A stretch of 64,000 nucleotides of DNA from Rhodopseudomonas telluris (GTDB lineage: Bacteria; Pseudomonadota; Alphaproteobacteria; Rhizobiales; Xanthobacteraceae), in the NCBI RefSeq assembly GCF_042432815.1, contig NZ_JBHLWM010000001.1:248001-312000 (forward strand), written 5' to 3'. The notes under the pieces are model-generated. The model did no database searches, had not been told where the DNA came from, and saw nothing but the letters and a program-made list of their open reading frames with translations. Of the stretch, positions 32,003-41,012 are shown piece after piece. Position 1 is the first letter of the stretch. Each line of letters begins with the position of its first letter. A program made the translations under genes and the position numbers.

Positions 32003-32608
32003 TTACTGGCACCAAGCCCGCGTGACGAAATTTTCCGTCCGGCAGTCCCCGGGCTCGCGGGCGCGGCCGGGGATCAGCACCTTGGCCGAGCATTTCTCGG
32101 TGGCATCGACGCCGAGGCTGCGGCCCTGCTGGTAGCCCTTCGATCGGCACAGGATCGTCGCGGCTGTGGCGCAGTCGGCTCCCCCGCTGGCCGTGCTCGG
32201 GCAGACCTGGCGACCATCGATCATGGCAGGCACCAGCGACGTCGTGGTCGGCGGGGAAGCTGGTGGGACAGCTGCCGGCTGGGCCGGCGCGGCTGGCGGC
32301 GCAGGCACCGCGGGCTGAGCCGCGGGTGCGGGCGGCGGCGGGACGGCGGCCGGCGCGTCAGGCTTATTGTCCGGCCGGGCGAAACTCGGCAGCAGCGAGC
32401 CAGGATCGGTCAGCAGCGAACCGGAGTCTTTCAGCAGCTTGCCGATCTCATTGACCAATCCCGGATTCTCACGGGGAGGCGCCGCCTCGGGCGGGGGAGG
32501 CGACGGCTGACTCCAGGCGGGATGGATCCCGGCCACCCCGACGACCAGCGCAGCCATGAGGGTACCGCGAAGACGGGCGGGGGGACATAGAGCGATCGAT
32601 AGCAGCAT
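32003..32608 (-). CDS. Exported proline-rich protein with Cys-containing C-terminus
   Basis: 201 residues. A signal sequence (about 18-33, ending PAWSQ) precedes a very Pro/Ala-rich linker, then a Cys-containing C-terminal domain (about 130-201: GRQVCPSTASGGADCATAA, ILCRSKGYQQGRSL, EKCSAKVL, GDCRTENFVTRAWCQ). The six Cys suggest disulfides in the periplasm. The family is unknown to me. The start could also be at 32557. Confidence 0.65.
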   Translation of the reverse strand: MLLSIALCPPARLRGTLMAALVVGVAGIHPAWSQPSPPPPEAAPPRENPGLVNEIGKLLKDSGSLLTDPGSLLPSFARPDNKPDAPAAVPPPPAPAAQPAVPAPPAAPAQPAAVPPASPPTTTSLVPAMIDGRQVCPSTASGGADCATAATILCRSKGYQQGRSLGVDATEKCSAKVLIPGRAREPGDCRTENFVTRAWCQ

Positions 32609-32925
32609 CGGCGTAGCTTACGCGGCTGTGTTGACGGGGGTAAGGCAGTCGAGGCGTCGCGCGACACAAACCGCACCGGAGAGTCGCCGGGCGCCGAACG
32701 CCGCGTCGTCCCTTTACCGCAGAACAAGCCGCACTCCCTTCAACGGTTTGGGCCGGAATGACGCACCGGGCCGCGGGCGGTGCCCCGCGCCGATGAGCTT
32801 GGAGCCTTATCCGGCAACCGCTGTGGAATCTTCGCGCAAACCGGTTTGCTAGTTAACTGACAGGCCAGCAACTGGGCCACCGTTTCGTCGATGATGTCGA
32901 GCCGGTCGAGGTAGTCAGACGCGGA
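32609..32925. other. Intergenic region, nothing recognised
   Basis: 317 bp between the start of the Pro-rich exported protein and the end of the YqaA-like gene. I see no gene, no named repeat family and no clear terminator. Confidence 0.5.
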
Positions 32926-33507
32926 CTACACCAGCCGGGCGGCGATGACGAAGCCGGCGACCAGCAGCACGGCGGCGAGCGTCACCCACATCGTCAGGCG
33001 CTTTTCGATCTGCTCGCGGATCACGCTGCCCCAGCGGTTGAGCACGACGGCCACGATGAAGAACCGGCCGCCGCGGGCGATGATCGAGAACAAGATGAAC
33101 GACCAGATGTCGTAGCCGGCGAAGCCGGAGGTGATGGTCACCAGCTTGTAGGGGATCGGGGTCAGGCCCTTCAGCAGGATGATCCAGGCGCCCCATTGCG
33201 CATAGCCGGCGCGGAACGCCTCGACCTTGTCGCCGTAACCGTAGAGCTGGATCAGCCAATGGCCGACCGAGTCATAGAGCAGGGCGCCGATCGCATAGCC
33301 GACCACGCCGCCAGCGACCGAGGTCACGGTGCACAGGCCGGCGTAAAACCACGCCCGCTCCGGCCGCGCCAGCGACATCGGGATCAGCATCACGTCGGGC
33401 GGGATCGGGAAGAAGGAACTCTCCGCGAAGGAGACCATTCCGAGGATCCACAGCGCATAGGGCTTATGGGCGGCGTCGATGCACCAGTCGTAGATTCGTC
33501 TCAGCAT
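32926..33507 (-). CDS. YqaA/DedA (SNARE-associated/VTT) family membrane protein
   Basis: 193 residues with about five hydrophobic segments. The family signature is clear: SFAESSFFPIPPDVMLIPMSL near 25-45 (membrane-embedded acidic and Pro pair), then GGVVGYAIGALLYDSVG and LLKGLTPIPYKLVTITSGFAGY. DedA proteins are implicated in proton-coupled lipid-carrier flipping in the inner membrane; the exact substrate of YqaA-type members is not established. The start at 33507 is the first ATG before helix one. Confidence 0.82.
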   Translation of the reverse strand: MLRRIYDWCIDAAHKPYALWILGMVSFAESSFFPIPPDVMLIPMSLARPERAWFYAGLCTVTSVAGGVVGYAIGALLYDSVGHWLIQLYGYGDKVEAFRAGYAQWGAWIILLKGLTPIPYKLVTITSGFAGYDIWSFILFSIIARGGRFFIVAVVLNRWGSVIREQIEKRLTMWVTLAAVLLVAGFVIAARLV

Positions 33508-33579
33508 GGGCCGGGATCAACCATCCCGGCGCCGCTTTGTCCATGCCACAAATATGACGGCCGGCCGAAACAGGGGCCA

Positions 33580-33978
33580 TCAGTGCCGCTTCCGGGCGGC
33601 CCTGGCCTCGATTGCGGCAATCGGCCGCCGTGCGGGACGCAGCGTCGGCTTGGCGACTTTCACGCCCGGCTTGGGAAGCTTCTCGGCGATCCCCAGCAGG
33701 GTTTCGCGACGGTTCATCTCCTGCCAGACGTCTTCGGGCCGCACGCCGGCCGATGCCCACAGGACGGTGAGATTGTAGATCAGGTCGGCGCTTTCGCGGA
33801 CCACCGCCTCGCGGTCGCCGTTGATGGCGTCGATGACCACCTCGATCGCCTCCTCGGCGAGCTTCTTGGCCATCTTGCCGGAGCCGCTGCGAAACAGGCG
33901 CGCCGTGCGCGACGTCGCCGGATCGAGATCCCGCGCCGCCAGCACCGCCTGATAAAGCCGTTCGACCGAATCGCTCAT
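33580..33978 (-). CDS. HisE-like phosphoribosyl-ATP pyrophosphohydrolase
   Basis: 132 residues with the all-alpha MazG/HisE fold: GSGKMAKKLAEEAIEVVIDAI supplies the EExxE-type metal ligands and ESADLIYNLTVLWASAGV the second helix pair. HisE hydrolyses PR-ATP to PR-AMP in histidine synthesis. A basic tail (LRPARRPIAAIEARAARKRH) extends past the usual domain. No his genes are adjacent, so it may be a second HisE paralogue or act on another nucleotide. Confidence 0.78.
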   Translation of the reverse strand: MSDSVERLYQAVLAARDLDPATSRTARLFRSGSGKMAKKLAEEAIEVVIDAINGDREAVVRESADLIYNLTVLWASAGVRPEDVWQEMNRRETLLGIAEKLPKPGVKVAKPTLRPARRPIAAIEARAARKRH

Positions 33979-34079
33979 TCGGTCAGCCTAGCGCAACTGG
34001 ATGTCGGTGGCGTTAACTCAGCGCAACGTACGAAAGACGGAAAGCCGCAGCTGCGCAGCTTTCCGTCCTGCGGAAGTGA

Positions 34080-34460
34080 TCAGTAAGGATCATAATAGCC
34101 GTAGCCCGGTCCGCCACCATAATAGCCGTAGCCTGGTCCATAGTAGCCCGGGCCATAGTAACGGTTCTCGTAGTAATCCCGGCGCGCCTGACTGGCCGCG
34201 ATGGCTCCCACCGTGCCGATGATGCCGGCAAAGGCCGCCGCTGCCGCAGCGTTGCCGCCGCCGCCACCCCGGCGCACATAACGCTTCTTGCGGGCGCTGA
34301 AATCGGTGATGTCGTGCCGGGATATGGCCGGCGCCTTGTCGGCTGCCTGGGGCGCAGCCACGGCCACGGTCGGCTGCAAGCCGGCCAGCCCAATCGCCGC
34401 CACGGTCGCGATCGCCACGGCGCGAACGCCGCTGGAACGCCTGATGCCACGCTCGAACAT
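34080..34460 (-). CDS. Small exported Gly/Tyr-rich protein
   Basis: 126 residues. The ATG at 34460 has GGAGG 6 bases upstream. A signal peptide (VAIATVAAIGLAGLQPTVAVAA, about 15-36) is followed by DITDFSARKKRYVRRGGGGG, a short Ala-rich helix that could anchor in membrane, and a tail of repeated YYGPGY units. This is a common layout of alphaproteobacterial envelope proteins; function unknown. Confidence 0.65.
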   Translation of the reverse strand: MFERGIRRSSGVRAVAIATVAAIGLAGLQPTVAVAAPQAADKAPAISRHDITDFSARKKRYVRRGGGGGNAAAAAAFAGIIGTVGAIAASQARRDYYENRYYGPGYYGPGYGYYGGGPGYGYYDPY

Positions 34461-34591
34461 CGGTTACCTCCTCGCCGGCCACGCAACGGCCGATGCTGGA
34501 ACTAACCTGACGGGCTTCCGATGGTTCCCCGCCGAAACAGGTGCCCCGGGCGTGATCCGGGTCACGGAGTAGCAGAAGAGATTTGTCCTCC

Positions 34592-34706
34592 TCATTGCGA
34601 GCCACTGGGTTCGGCCTTTGGCCGGCCCGATGACAGGCTCCGCGAAGCAACCCAGTTCCGTGCTCCGGGCTGGATTGCTTCGTCGCGTGCGCTCCTCGCA
34701 ATGACG
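34592..34706. repeat. Family B palindromic repeat, copy 3
   Basis: CATTGCGAGCCACTGGGTTCG...CGCGAAGCAACCCAG faces CTGGATTGCTTCGTCGCG...TCCTCGCAATGACG. It has a longer centre than other copies and lies just downstream of ligC, where it may act as the 3' stem of the lig transcript. Confidence 0.8.
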
Positions 34707-34715
34707 CGCTGAGGC

Positions 34716-35675
34716 TCAGCCTTGGGCGAGCTGCTGGTCGAGGTCGTGCAACACCTGGTAGCAGGGCAGCACCTGGGCAACGGACGAATTCGGCTCGCGG
34801 CCTTCGCGGATCGCGGCGAAGAATTCGCGGTCCTGCAGCTCGATGCCGTTCATCGAGACGTCGACCTTCGAAACGTCGATCTTCTCTTCCTTGCCGTTCA
34901 CCAGATCGTCGTAGCGGGCGATGTAGGTGCCGTTGTCGCAGATGTAGCGGAAGAAGGTGCCGAGCGGGCCGTCATTGTTGAACGACAGCGACAGCGTGCA
35001 GATCGCGCCGTTGGCGGCCTTGAGCTGGATCGACATGTCCATCGCGATGCCGAGATCCTTGTGGATCGGGCCCTGCACGGCGTTGGCCTTCACGATCGGC
35101 GAGCCAGCCTGATAGGCGAACAGATCGACGGTGTGGGCGGCGTGGTGCCAGAGCAAATGATCGGTCCAGCTGCGCGGCTGGCCGAGCGCGTTCATGTTGG
35201 TGCGGCGGAAGAAGTAGGTCTGCACATCCATCTGCTGGATGTTCAGTTCGCCGGCCTTGATCTTCTTGTGCACGTATTGATGGCTGGGATTGAAGCGGCG
35301 GGTGTGACCGGCCATCGCCACCAAACCGGTCTTCTTCTGCAGATCGACCACGGCCTGCGCGTCGGCCAGCGAGTCCGCCAGCGGGATCTCGATCTGGACA
35401 TGCTTGCCGGCGTTGAGGCAGGCGAGGCCCTGCTCGGCATGCATCTGGGTCGGCGTGCACAGGATGACGGCGTCGACGTCCTTCAGCGCCAGCGCGTCGG
35501 ACAGTTCGGTCGAGACGTGCGCGATGCCGTATTTCTTGGCGACTTCCTGGGTCGGCTCCAGCCGGCGGCCGATCAGCGACACCACCTCGACGCCGTCGAT
35601 GTTGTTGATGCCGTCGAGATGCTTGATACCGAACGCGCCCGCTCCCGCGAGGGCGACCTTGATCTTCTTTGCCAT
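34716..35675 (-). CDS. ligC: 4-carboxy-2-hydroxymuconate-6-semialdehyde dehydrogenase
   Basis: 319 residues, Gfo/Idh/MocA fold. The NAD(P) site VALAGAGAFGIKHLDGI is at the N-terminus, the EKP-like motif reads VQIEIPLADS near 95, and HTRRFNPSHQYVH and DHLLWHHAAHTVDLF carry likely catalytic residues. It oxidises the ring-cleavage product to 2-pyrone-4,6-dicarboxylate. The assignment rests on its place directly after ligB (TGA-C-ATG, one base apart) in a full pathway cluster. Confidence 0.92.
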   Translation of the reverse strand: MAKKIKVALAGAGAFGIKHLDGINNIDGVEVVSLIGRRLEPTQEVAKKYGIAHVSTELSDALALKDVDAVILCTPTQMHAEQGLACLNAGKHVQIEIPLADSLADAQAVVDLQKKTGLVAMAGHTRRFNPSHQYVHKKIKAGELNIQQMDVQTYFFRRTNMNALGQPRSWTDHLLWHHAAHTVDLFAYQAGSPIVKANAVQGPIHKDLGIAMDMSIQLKAANGAICTLSLSFNNDGPLGTFFRYICDNGTYIARYDDLVNGKEEKIDVSKVDVSMNGIELQDREFFAAIREGREPNSSVAQVLPCYQVLHDLDQQLAQG

Positions 35676-35676
35676 G

Positions 35677-36531
35677 TCAGGCGTTCTCCAGAATGAGGTG
35701 GCCGACCGCGGTGTTGCTGGCCGGGACGTGATAGAAACGGTGGGCGACCTTGGGCTTGGCGCCGCCGGCGACGTCGCTCATCGCGCCGCGCGCGATCAGC
35801 CACATTACCAGCTCGATGCCTTCGGAGCCCGCCTCCCGGACGTAGTCGATATGCGGCTTCTTCGACAGCGCGTCGGGATCGTTGATCAGCTGGTCGAGGA
35901 AGGCGTTGTCCCATTCGCGATTGATCAGGCCGGCGCGCGGGCCCTGGAGCTGGTGGCTCATGCCGCCGGTGCCCCAGATCTGCACGTTGAGGTCTTCGTC
36001 GTAGGAGCGGATCGCCTTGCCGATCGCCTGGCCGAGCATGTAGCAACGCCGGCCGGACGGCACCGGATATTGCACGACGTTGACGGCGAACGGGATCACC
36101 GGGCAGGGCCAGGCCTGCGGCTCACCGCACATCAGGCTGAGCGGCACGGTGAGGCCGTGATCGACGTCCATCTTGTTGACGATGGTGAGATCGAAATCGT
36201 CCTGGATCACCGACTGGGCGATGTGCGCCGCGAGCCGCGGATGGCCGATCACCTTCGGCACCGGGCGCGGGCCCCAGCCTTCGTCGGCCGGCGTGTACTC
36301 GGCCGCGGTGCCAATCGCGAAGGTCGGGATCAGGTCGAGGCTGAACGCGGTGGCGTGATCGTTGAAGACCAGAAAGATGACGTCCGGCTTCTCCTTCTTG
36401 AGCCACTCCTTGGAGAACTCGTAGCCGGCGAACACCGGCTTCCAGTAGTCCTCGCCGGTCTTCTTCATGTCGATCGCTGCGCCGATGGCGGGGACGTGCG
36501 AGGTGTAAACGCTGGCGGTGATCCGAGCCAT
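35677..36531 (-). CDS. ligB: Protocatechuate 4,5-dioxygenase beta subunit
   Basis: 284 residues, the catalytic non-heme Fe(II) subunit of the extradiol dioxygenase that opens protocatechuate between C4 and C5. Ligand-bearing segments are visible: ASVYTSHVPAIGAA near the N-terminus, VFNDHATAFSLD near 55-60, and the C-terminal YVREAGSEGIELVMW carrying the Glu ligand. DVDHGLTVPLSLM is also typical. Its start overlaps the ligA stop as TAATG. Confidence 0.95.
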   Translation of the reverse strand: MARITASVYTSHVPAIGAAIDMKKTGEDYWKPVFAGYEFSKEWLKKEKPDVIFLVFNDHATAFSLDLIPTFAIGTAAEYTPADEGWGPRPVPKVIGHPRLAAHIAQSVIQDDFDLTIVNKMDVDHGLTVPLSLMCGEPQAWPCPVIPFAVNVVQYPVPSGRRCYMLGQAIGKAIRSYDEDLNVQIWGTGGMSHQLQGPRAGLINREWDNAFLDQLINDPDALSKKPHIDYVREAGSEGIELVMWLIARGAMSDVAGGAKPKVAHRFYHVPASNTAVGHLILENA

Positions 36532-36920
36532 TACTTCTTCTCCCCGATGTAGCGGTTGCCTTCGGCGGAGCGGCCGCCGTTGATCATCATGTTGCGATAC
36601 TCTTCCTCGGTCATGCCGGTCATCGAGCCGGCCATCTGCTGGAAGCTCTTGCCGTCGGTGGCGCCGATCTTGGCGAGGAAGTAGATGTTGCCGCCGAGCG
36701 AGATGCAGCGGTTGAGGTCGCGGGCGAGCACCGCCTGCTTCTGATCCTCGGTCATCGGCCACTCGTCGAGATAGGCGCGCTCGTCCGCCTTGAAGCGGGA
36801 GCGGTTCTCGGCCTTCATCAGCGACATGCAGAACTGGTTCAGGTGATAGCCCTGGCGCGACATGTCGGCGTCGAAGATCGTCGTGCCGGGCACGTCCTTG
36901 TAGGGTTTGTCGAGGGGCAT
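36531..36920 (-). CDS. ligA: Protocatechuate 4,5-dioxygenase alpha subunit
   Basis: 129 residues, helical small subunit that caps the LigB active site (GTTIFDADMSRQGYHLNQFCMSL, ERAYLDEWPMTEDQKQAVLARDLNRCI, LAKIGATDGKSFQQMAGSM). It has the usual length and is translationally coupled to ligB. A family A repeat separates it from ligI upstream. Confidence 0.95.
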   Translation of the reverse strand: MPLDKPYKDVPGTTIFDADMSRQGYHLNQFCMSLMKAENRSRFKADERAYLDEWPMTEDQKQAVLARDLNRCISLGGNIYFLAKIGATDGKSFQQMAGSMTGMTEEEYRNMMINGGRSAEGNRYIGEKK

Positions 36921-36965
36921 GGCGGTCTCTCCTCTGGAGTTTGTTAGTTGAATCGGGCTGCTGTT

Positions 36966-37111
36966 GCTCCCTCTCCCCGCGTGCGGGGAGAGGGGTGGGG
37001 TGAGGGGGCGTCTCCGCGAGTCTGAGCGGCTCGGCTTTGCGGAGACGCCCCCTCATCCGACCGGCTTCGCTGTGCGAACCCGGTCGACCTCTCCCCGCAC
37101 GCGGGGAGAGG
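36966..37111. repeat. Family A palindromic repeat between ligI and ligA
   Basis: CTCCCTCTCCCCGCGTGCGGGGAGAGGGGTGGGGTGAGGGGGCG and the right arm CGACCTCTCCCC-GCACGC-GGGGAGAGG enclose a centre with its own inverted GTCTCCGC...GGAGACGCCCCC. It lies inside the lig gene string, in the ligA leader. Confidence 0.8.
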
Positions 37112-37143
37112 TGAGGTCCGTGCGCGTTGCCGGAGCAGTCGGA

Positions 37144-38058
37144 TCATTTCTCCTCCGGCCAATACAACCGCATCGGGTTATCGACCAGTAGTTTGCGTTG
37201 AAGTTCCGGCGTGGTCGCGATGTGGGGGATGAAGTCGACCAGCAGGCCGTCGTCGGGCATGTGGTCCTTCAGGTTCGGGTGCGGCCAGTCGGTTCCCCAC
37301 AGCACGCGGTCCGGGAACGTCTCGACGATGCGGCGGGCGAACGGGATCACGTCGCGATAGGCGTTTTGCTCGCCGTTCAGCGCCGGCGGGCCGGACACCG
37401 ACAGCCGCTCCGGGCAGCTCACCTTCGACCAGACGTTGCTGTGCTCGCGCATGAATTTGACGAACAGCTCGAATTCCGGGCCGTCGACCGGCTTGGTGAC
37501 GTCCGGGCGCCCCATATGATCGACCACCACGGTGGTCGGCAGCGCGGTGAAGAAGTCCCACAGCTCGGGCAGGTCGACCGCCTCGAAGTAGATCACCACG
37601 TGCCAGCCGAGCTTATTGATGCGCTCGGCGATCTCGACCAGTTCGTCCTTCGGGGTGAAATCGACCAGCCGCTTGACGAAGTTGAACCGCACACCGCGCA
37701 CGCCCGCATCATGCATCGCCTGCAGCTCGGCATCGCTGACGCTGCGGCGCACCGTCGCGACGCCGCGCGCCTTGCCGCCGGAGTTCACAAGTGCATCGAC
37801 CATGGCACGGTTGTCGGCGCCGTGGCAGGTCGCCTGCACCACGACATTGCGGGAAAAGCCCAAATGATCGCGCAGCGCGTAGAGTTGCTGCTTCGACGCA
37901 TCGCACGGCGTGTACTTGCGCTCCGGCGCAAACGGAAACTCGTCGCCAGGGCCGAACACGTGGCAATGCGCATCCACCGCGCCCGCCGGCACCTTGAAGG
38001 TCGGCTTCGAGGGGCCTTGGTACCAGTCCAGCCAGCCGGGGGTCTTTTCGAAGGTCAT
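37144..38058 (-). CDS. ligI: 2-pyrone-4,6-dicarboxylate hydrolase
   Basis: 304 residues, amidohydrolase TIM barrel opening the PDC lactone to 4-oxalomesaconate. The metal-site motif VDAHCHVFGPGDEFPF is near residue 28-43, with VVVQATCHGADN, GVRGVRFNFVK, VVVDHMGRPD and the late Asp in VLWGTDWPHPN. It sits between two family A repeats, separating it from ligA below and the unassigned dehydrogenase above. Confidence 0.94.
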   Translation of the reverse strand: MTFEKTPGWLDWYQGPSKPTFKVPAGAVDAHCHVFGPGDEFPFAPERKYTPCDASKQQLYALRDHLGFSRNVVVQATCHGADNRAMVDALVNSGGKARGVATVRRSVSDAELQAMHDAGVRGVRFNFVKRLVDFTPKDELVEIAERINKLGWHVVIYFEAVDLPELWDFFTALPTTVVVDHMGRPDVTKPVDGPEFELFVKFMREHSNVWSKVSCPERLSVSGPPALNGEQNAYRDVIPFARRIVETFPDRVLWGTDWPHPNLKDHMPDDGLLVDFIPHIATTPELQRKLLVDNPMRLYWPEEK

Positions 38059-38129
38059 TCTTGTTACTCGTCCAAGTCAGCGCCGGGTCAAGGCGCTCGT
38101 TGAAGTCATCGTATTTGTCTCGCCTCGTC

Positions 38130-38250
38130 CGCTCCCCTCCCCCTTGCGGGGAGGGGTCGGGGGTGGGGGTGCCACAAGCACTGCGACTCGTGGACCCCCA
38201 CCCCGGCCTCCGCTTCGCTCGGCCGACCCTCTCCGCAAGGGGGAGGGGAA
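38130..38250. repeat. Family A palindromic repeat between the dehydrogenase gene and ligI
   Basis: GCTCCCCTCCCCCTTGCGGGG-type left arm with GAGGGGTCGGGGGTGGGGGTG faces CACCCCGGCC...GCAAGGGGGAGGGG. It lies in the ligI leader within the lig gene string. Confidence 0.78.
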
Positions 38251-38329
38251 GCCACGAGCGCCGCGGCCAAATAGTGCGACCGCAGAGCGGCCAATTAGTC
38301 CTGCCGCCAAGCCGCCAGTTACTTCGGCG

Positions 38330-39259
38330 TTAGGTTTTCGTCTCGTCCTTCACCTTCGCCAAGATCCGATCCGCCTCCGTCCGCCAGTCGGCGCTGCGCG
38401 CGAAGCCCTTGTCGCCGCGTTTTCCGAACAGGCCTTCATCGGCGAGATCCGCCACCCAAGCCTGGCGCTCGGCGGTGCCTTGCGCCGACCACGGCGTCAG
38501 CCCGGCGTCGCGCACGGTCTCGGCGACTTCGCGGACTTCTTCGGCGCGGCGGCGGCCGTGTTCGATGACGCGCTGGAAGAAGTACGCGCCCTGCTTCTCC
38601 CAATCGATTTGCGGAAACGTCTCCTGTAGCGAGGCGATCACCGCGTCCTCGACGCCGTAGGCGCGGGCGGTGGTGAAGCTCTCGATCACCATCGCCTCCA
38701 GCCCCTTGATCATGATGCTGCGACACATCTTGGTGGCGGAGGCGACGCCGAGCTTGTCGCTGGCCGGCTTGGCGGCAAAGCCGAGCGTATTGATCAGCGG
38801 CGCCAGTTCGGCCGCGTGCCGGCCACCGAGCAGCAGCGGCACCTTGATCCGATACGGCGGCACCGAGGTCATCACCGCGCCTTCGACATAGCGGCCGTGT
38901 TCGCCGTCGATCAATGCCGCGGCGCGCTGCTTGGCACCGGGCGACGCCGAGTTGAAGTCGAGAAACCAGGTGCCCTGGTTCAGCGCAGCCGCGCAGGCCT
39001 CGGCGACCGCGACGGTCTGGCTCGCCGTCACGGCGGAGATCAGGAAGTCGCTGCGCGCCGCCAGATTGGCGTGCGACGAGGTCAGCGTCACGCCGTGGCG
39101 AGTTGCGTGCTCGCGCAGCGGTCCGCCGCGGTCGTCGTTCAGCTTGACGTCATAGGCCGCGACCTTGACGCCCTGCGCGCGCAGATCCTCGGCGAGAATC
39201 TTGCCGACCTCGCCGTAACCAACGATCCCGACCAGCCACTGTTTCGGATCGCTGCTCAT
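38330..39259 (-). CDS. NAD(P)-dependent dehydrogenase of unknown substrate in the lig cluster
   Basis: 309 residues. The N-terminal Rossmann domain has VGIVGYGEVGKILAEDLRAQG and ISAVTASQTVAVAE; FLDFNSASPGAKQR and GAVMTSVPP resemble beta-hydroxyacid/6-phosphogluconate dehydrogenases. The C-terminal helical domain (KMCRSIMIKGLEAMVIESFTTAR onward) looks like DUF1932. It is coupled to ligK through TGATG (stop and start share one base), so it should act with the pathway. The known route needs no further dehydrogenase, so the substrate is open: perhaps a side product or a linked hydroxyacid. Confidence 0.8.
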   Translation of the reverse strand: MSSDPKQWLVGIVGYGEVGKILAEDLRAQGVKVAAYDVKLNDDRGGPLREHATRHGVTLTSSHANLAARSDFLISAVTASQTVAVAEACAAALNQGTWFLDFNSASPGAKQRAAALIDGEHGRYVEGAVMTSVPPYRIKVPLLLGGRHAAELAPLINTLGFAAKPASDKLGVASATKMCRSIMIKGLEAMVIESFTTARAYGVEDAVIASLQETFPQIDWEKQGAYFFQRVIEHGRRRAEEVREVAETVRDAGLTPWSAQGTAERQAWVADLADEGLFGKRGDKGFARSADWRTEADRILAKVKDETKT

Positions 39260-39954
39260 CAATCGATGTACTTCAAGCCAGCTTTCTCGAGCGGCTCGCG
39301 CATCTTGTACATGTCGAGGCCGAGCACGCCTGACGCCAGCTTGGCGCGCTTGTCGGCCTCGTTGGCCTCGCGGGCTTCAGCCGCATCGGCCGCCATCTGC
39401 GCCACCGCGGCCGGCACGATCACCACTCCGTCGTCATCGGCGATCACCACGTCGCCGGGCGTAACATGCGCGCCGGCGGCGACCACCGGAATGTTGACCG
39501 AGCCGAGCGTCGCCTTGACGGTGCCCTTGGCGTGGATCGCCTTGGACCACACCGGAAACTTCATCTCCGTGAGATCGCGCACGTCGCGCACGCCGGCGTC
39601 GATGATCAGGCCGAGCGCGCCGCGGGCGCGGAAGCTGGTCGCCAGAAGATCGCCGAAGAAGCCGTCGGTCGAATCCGCCGTGCAGGCCGCGACCACGACG
39701 TCGCCGGGCTGCAGCTGCTCGGCGACGACATGCATCATCCAGTTGTCGCCGGGCTGCAGCAGCACGGTGACGGCGGTGCCGCAGATATGCGCGCCCGGAT
39801 AGATCGGCCGCATATACGGCGCCATCAGGCCGACGCGGCCCATCGCCTCGTGCACGGTGGCGACGCCGAAGCGCGACAGCTTCGTGGTCGCCGCCTTGTC
39901 GGCGCGGCTGATGTTGCGCTTGACGATACCGAGATCGTTCATCCGTACAGTCAT
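39259..39954 (-). CDS. ligK: 4-carboxy-4-hydroxy-2-oxoadipate aldolase
   Basis: 231 residues, RraA-like class II aldolase that splits CHA to pyruvate and oxaloacetate. Family motifs are GVATVHEAMGRVGLM, GAHICGTAVTVLLQPGDNWMMH, and RGALGLIIDAGVRDVRDL, which carries the metal Asp/Arg pair. The ATG at 39954 lies two bases after the ligJ stop with AAGGG upstream. Confidence 0.93.
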   Translation of the reverse strand: MTVRMNDLGIVKRNISRADKAATTKLSRFGVATVHEAMGRVGLMAPYMRPIYPGAHICGTAVTVLLQPGDNWMMHVVAEQLQPGDVVVAACTADSTDGFFGDLLATSFRARGALGLIIDAGVRDVRDLTEMKFPVWSKAIHAKGTVKATLGSVNIPVVAAGAHVTPGDVVIADDDGVVIVPAAVAQMAADAAEAREANEADKRAKLASGVLGLDMYKMREPLEKAGLKYID

Positions 39955-39956
39955 GA

Positions 39957-40985
39957 TTACTTGCCCTTCGCCTTGAGCGCCGCATCGAGCCGCGGATAAA
40001 CGCGGCGGGCGTTGCCCTCGTAGATCTGCTGCTTCTCGGCCGGTGTCAGGATGGTCGACGCCTCGATGTAGCGCTTGGTGTCGTCATAGTAGAAGCCTGT
40101 CCGCGGATCGATGCCGCGCACCGCGCCGATCATCTCCGAGGCGAACAGCACGTTGTCGACCGGGATCACGGTGTTCAACAGGTCGATGCCCGGCTGGTGA
40201 TACACGCAGGTGTCGAAGAAGATGTTGTTGAGGACGTGGTCTTCGAGCAGCGGCTTCTTCATCTCCTGCGCCAGACCACGGAAGCGGCCCCAGTGATACG
40301 GCACCGCGCCGCCGCCGTGCGGAATGACGAATTTCAGCTCCGGGAAATCCTTGAACAGATCGCCGGCGACGCATTGCATGAAAGCGGTGGTGTCGGCGTT
40401 GAGATAATGCGCGCCGGTGGTGTGGAAGCAGGCGTTGCAGCTGGTCGAGACGTGGATCATCGCCGGGATCTGCAGCTCGACCATCTTTTCGTAGATCGGA
40501 TACCACTGCCGGTCGGTCAGCGGCGGCGAGGTCCAGTGGCCGCCCGATGGATCGGGATTGAGGTTGATGGCGACGAAGCCGTACTCCTTGACGCACTTCT
40601 CCAGCTCGGGGATGCAGGTCTTTGGGTCGACACCCGGCGACTGCGGCAGCATCGCGGCGCCGATGAAATTGTCCGGGAACAGCTGCGAGACGCGGTAGCA
40701 CAGCTCGTTGCAGATCGCCGCCCAGGTCGACGACACGTTGAAGTCGCCGATGTGGTGCGCCATGAACGAGGCGCGCGGCGAGAACACCGTGAGGTCGCTG
40801 CCGCGCTCCTGCATCTTCTTGAGCTGGTTCTCGATGATCGAGGCGCGCAGCTCGTCGTCTGAGATTTTCAGCTCGGACACTTTCGGCATCACGGACGGAT
40901 CCTTGATGCCGGCGATCTGCCGGTTACGCCAATCCTCCAGCGCCTTCGGCGCGGTGGTGTAGTGGCCGTGAATGTCGATGATCAT
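39957..40985 (-). CDS. ligJ: 4-oxalomesaconate hydratase (amidohydrolase type)
   Basis: 342 residues. It adds water to 4-oxalomesaconate to give CHA. Amidohydrolase motifs: MIIDIHGHYTTAPKAL at the start (metal HxH), FSPRASFMAHHIGD, IHVSTSCNACFHTTGAHY, VIPHGGGAVPYHWGRFRG, and LFASEMIGAVRGIDP. The ATG at 40985 has AGGGA 7 bases upstream and begins the first strand; an in-frame ATG at 41000 is less likely. Confidence 0.93.
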   Translation of the reverse strand: MIIDIHGHYTTAPKALEDWRNRQIAGIKDPSVMPKVSELKISDDELRASIIENQLKKMQERGSDLTVFSPRASFMAHHIGDFNVSSTWAAICNELCYRVSQLFPDNFIGAAMLPQSPGVDPKTCIPELEKCVKEYGFVAINLNPDPSGGHWTSPPLTDRQWYPIYEKMVELQIPAMIHVSTSCNACFHTTGAHYLNADTTAFMQCVAGDLFKDFPELKFVIPHGGGAVPYHWGRFRGLAQEMKKPLLEDHVLNNIFFDTCVYHQPGIDLLNTVIPVDNVLFASEMIGAVRGIDPRTGFYYDDTKRYIEASTILTPAEKQQIYEGNARRVYPRLDAALKAKGK

Positions 40986-41012
40986 CGGGTATCCCTGCAC
41001 ATAGAGCTTTCT

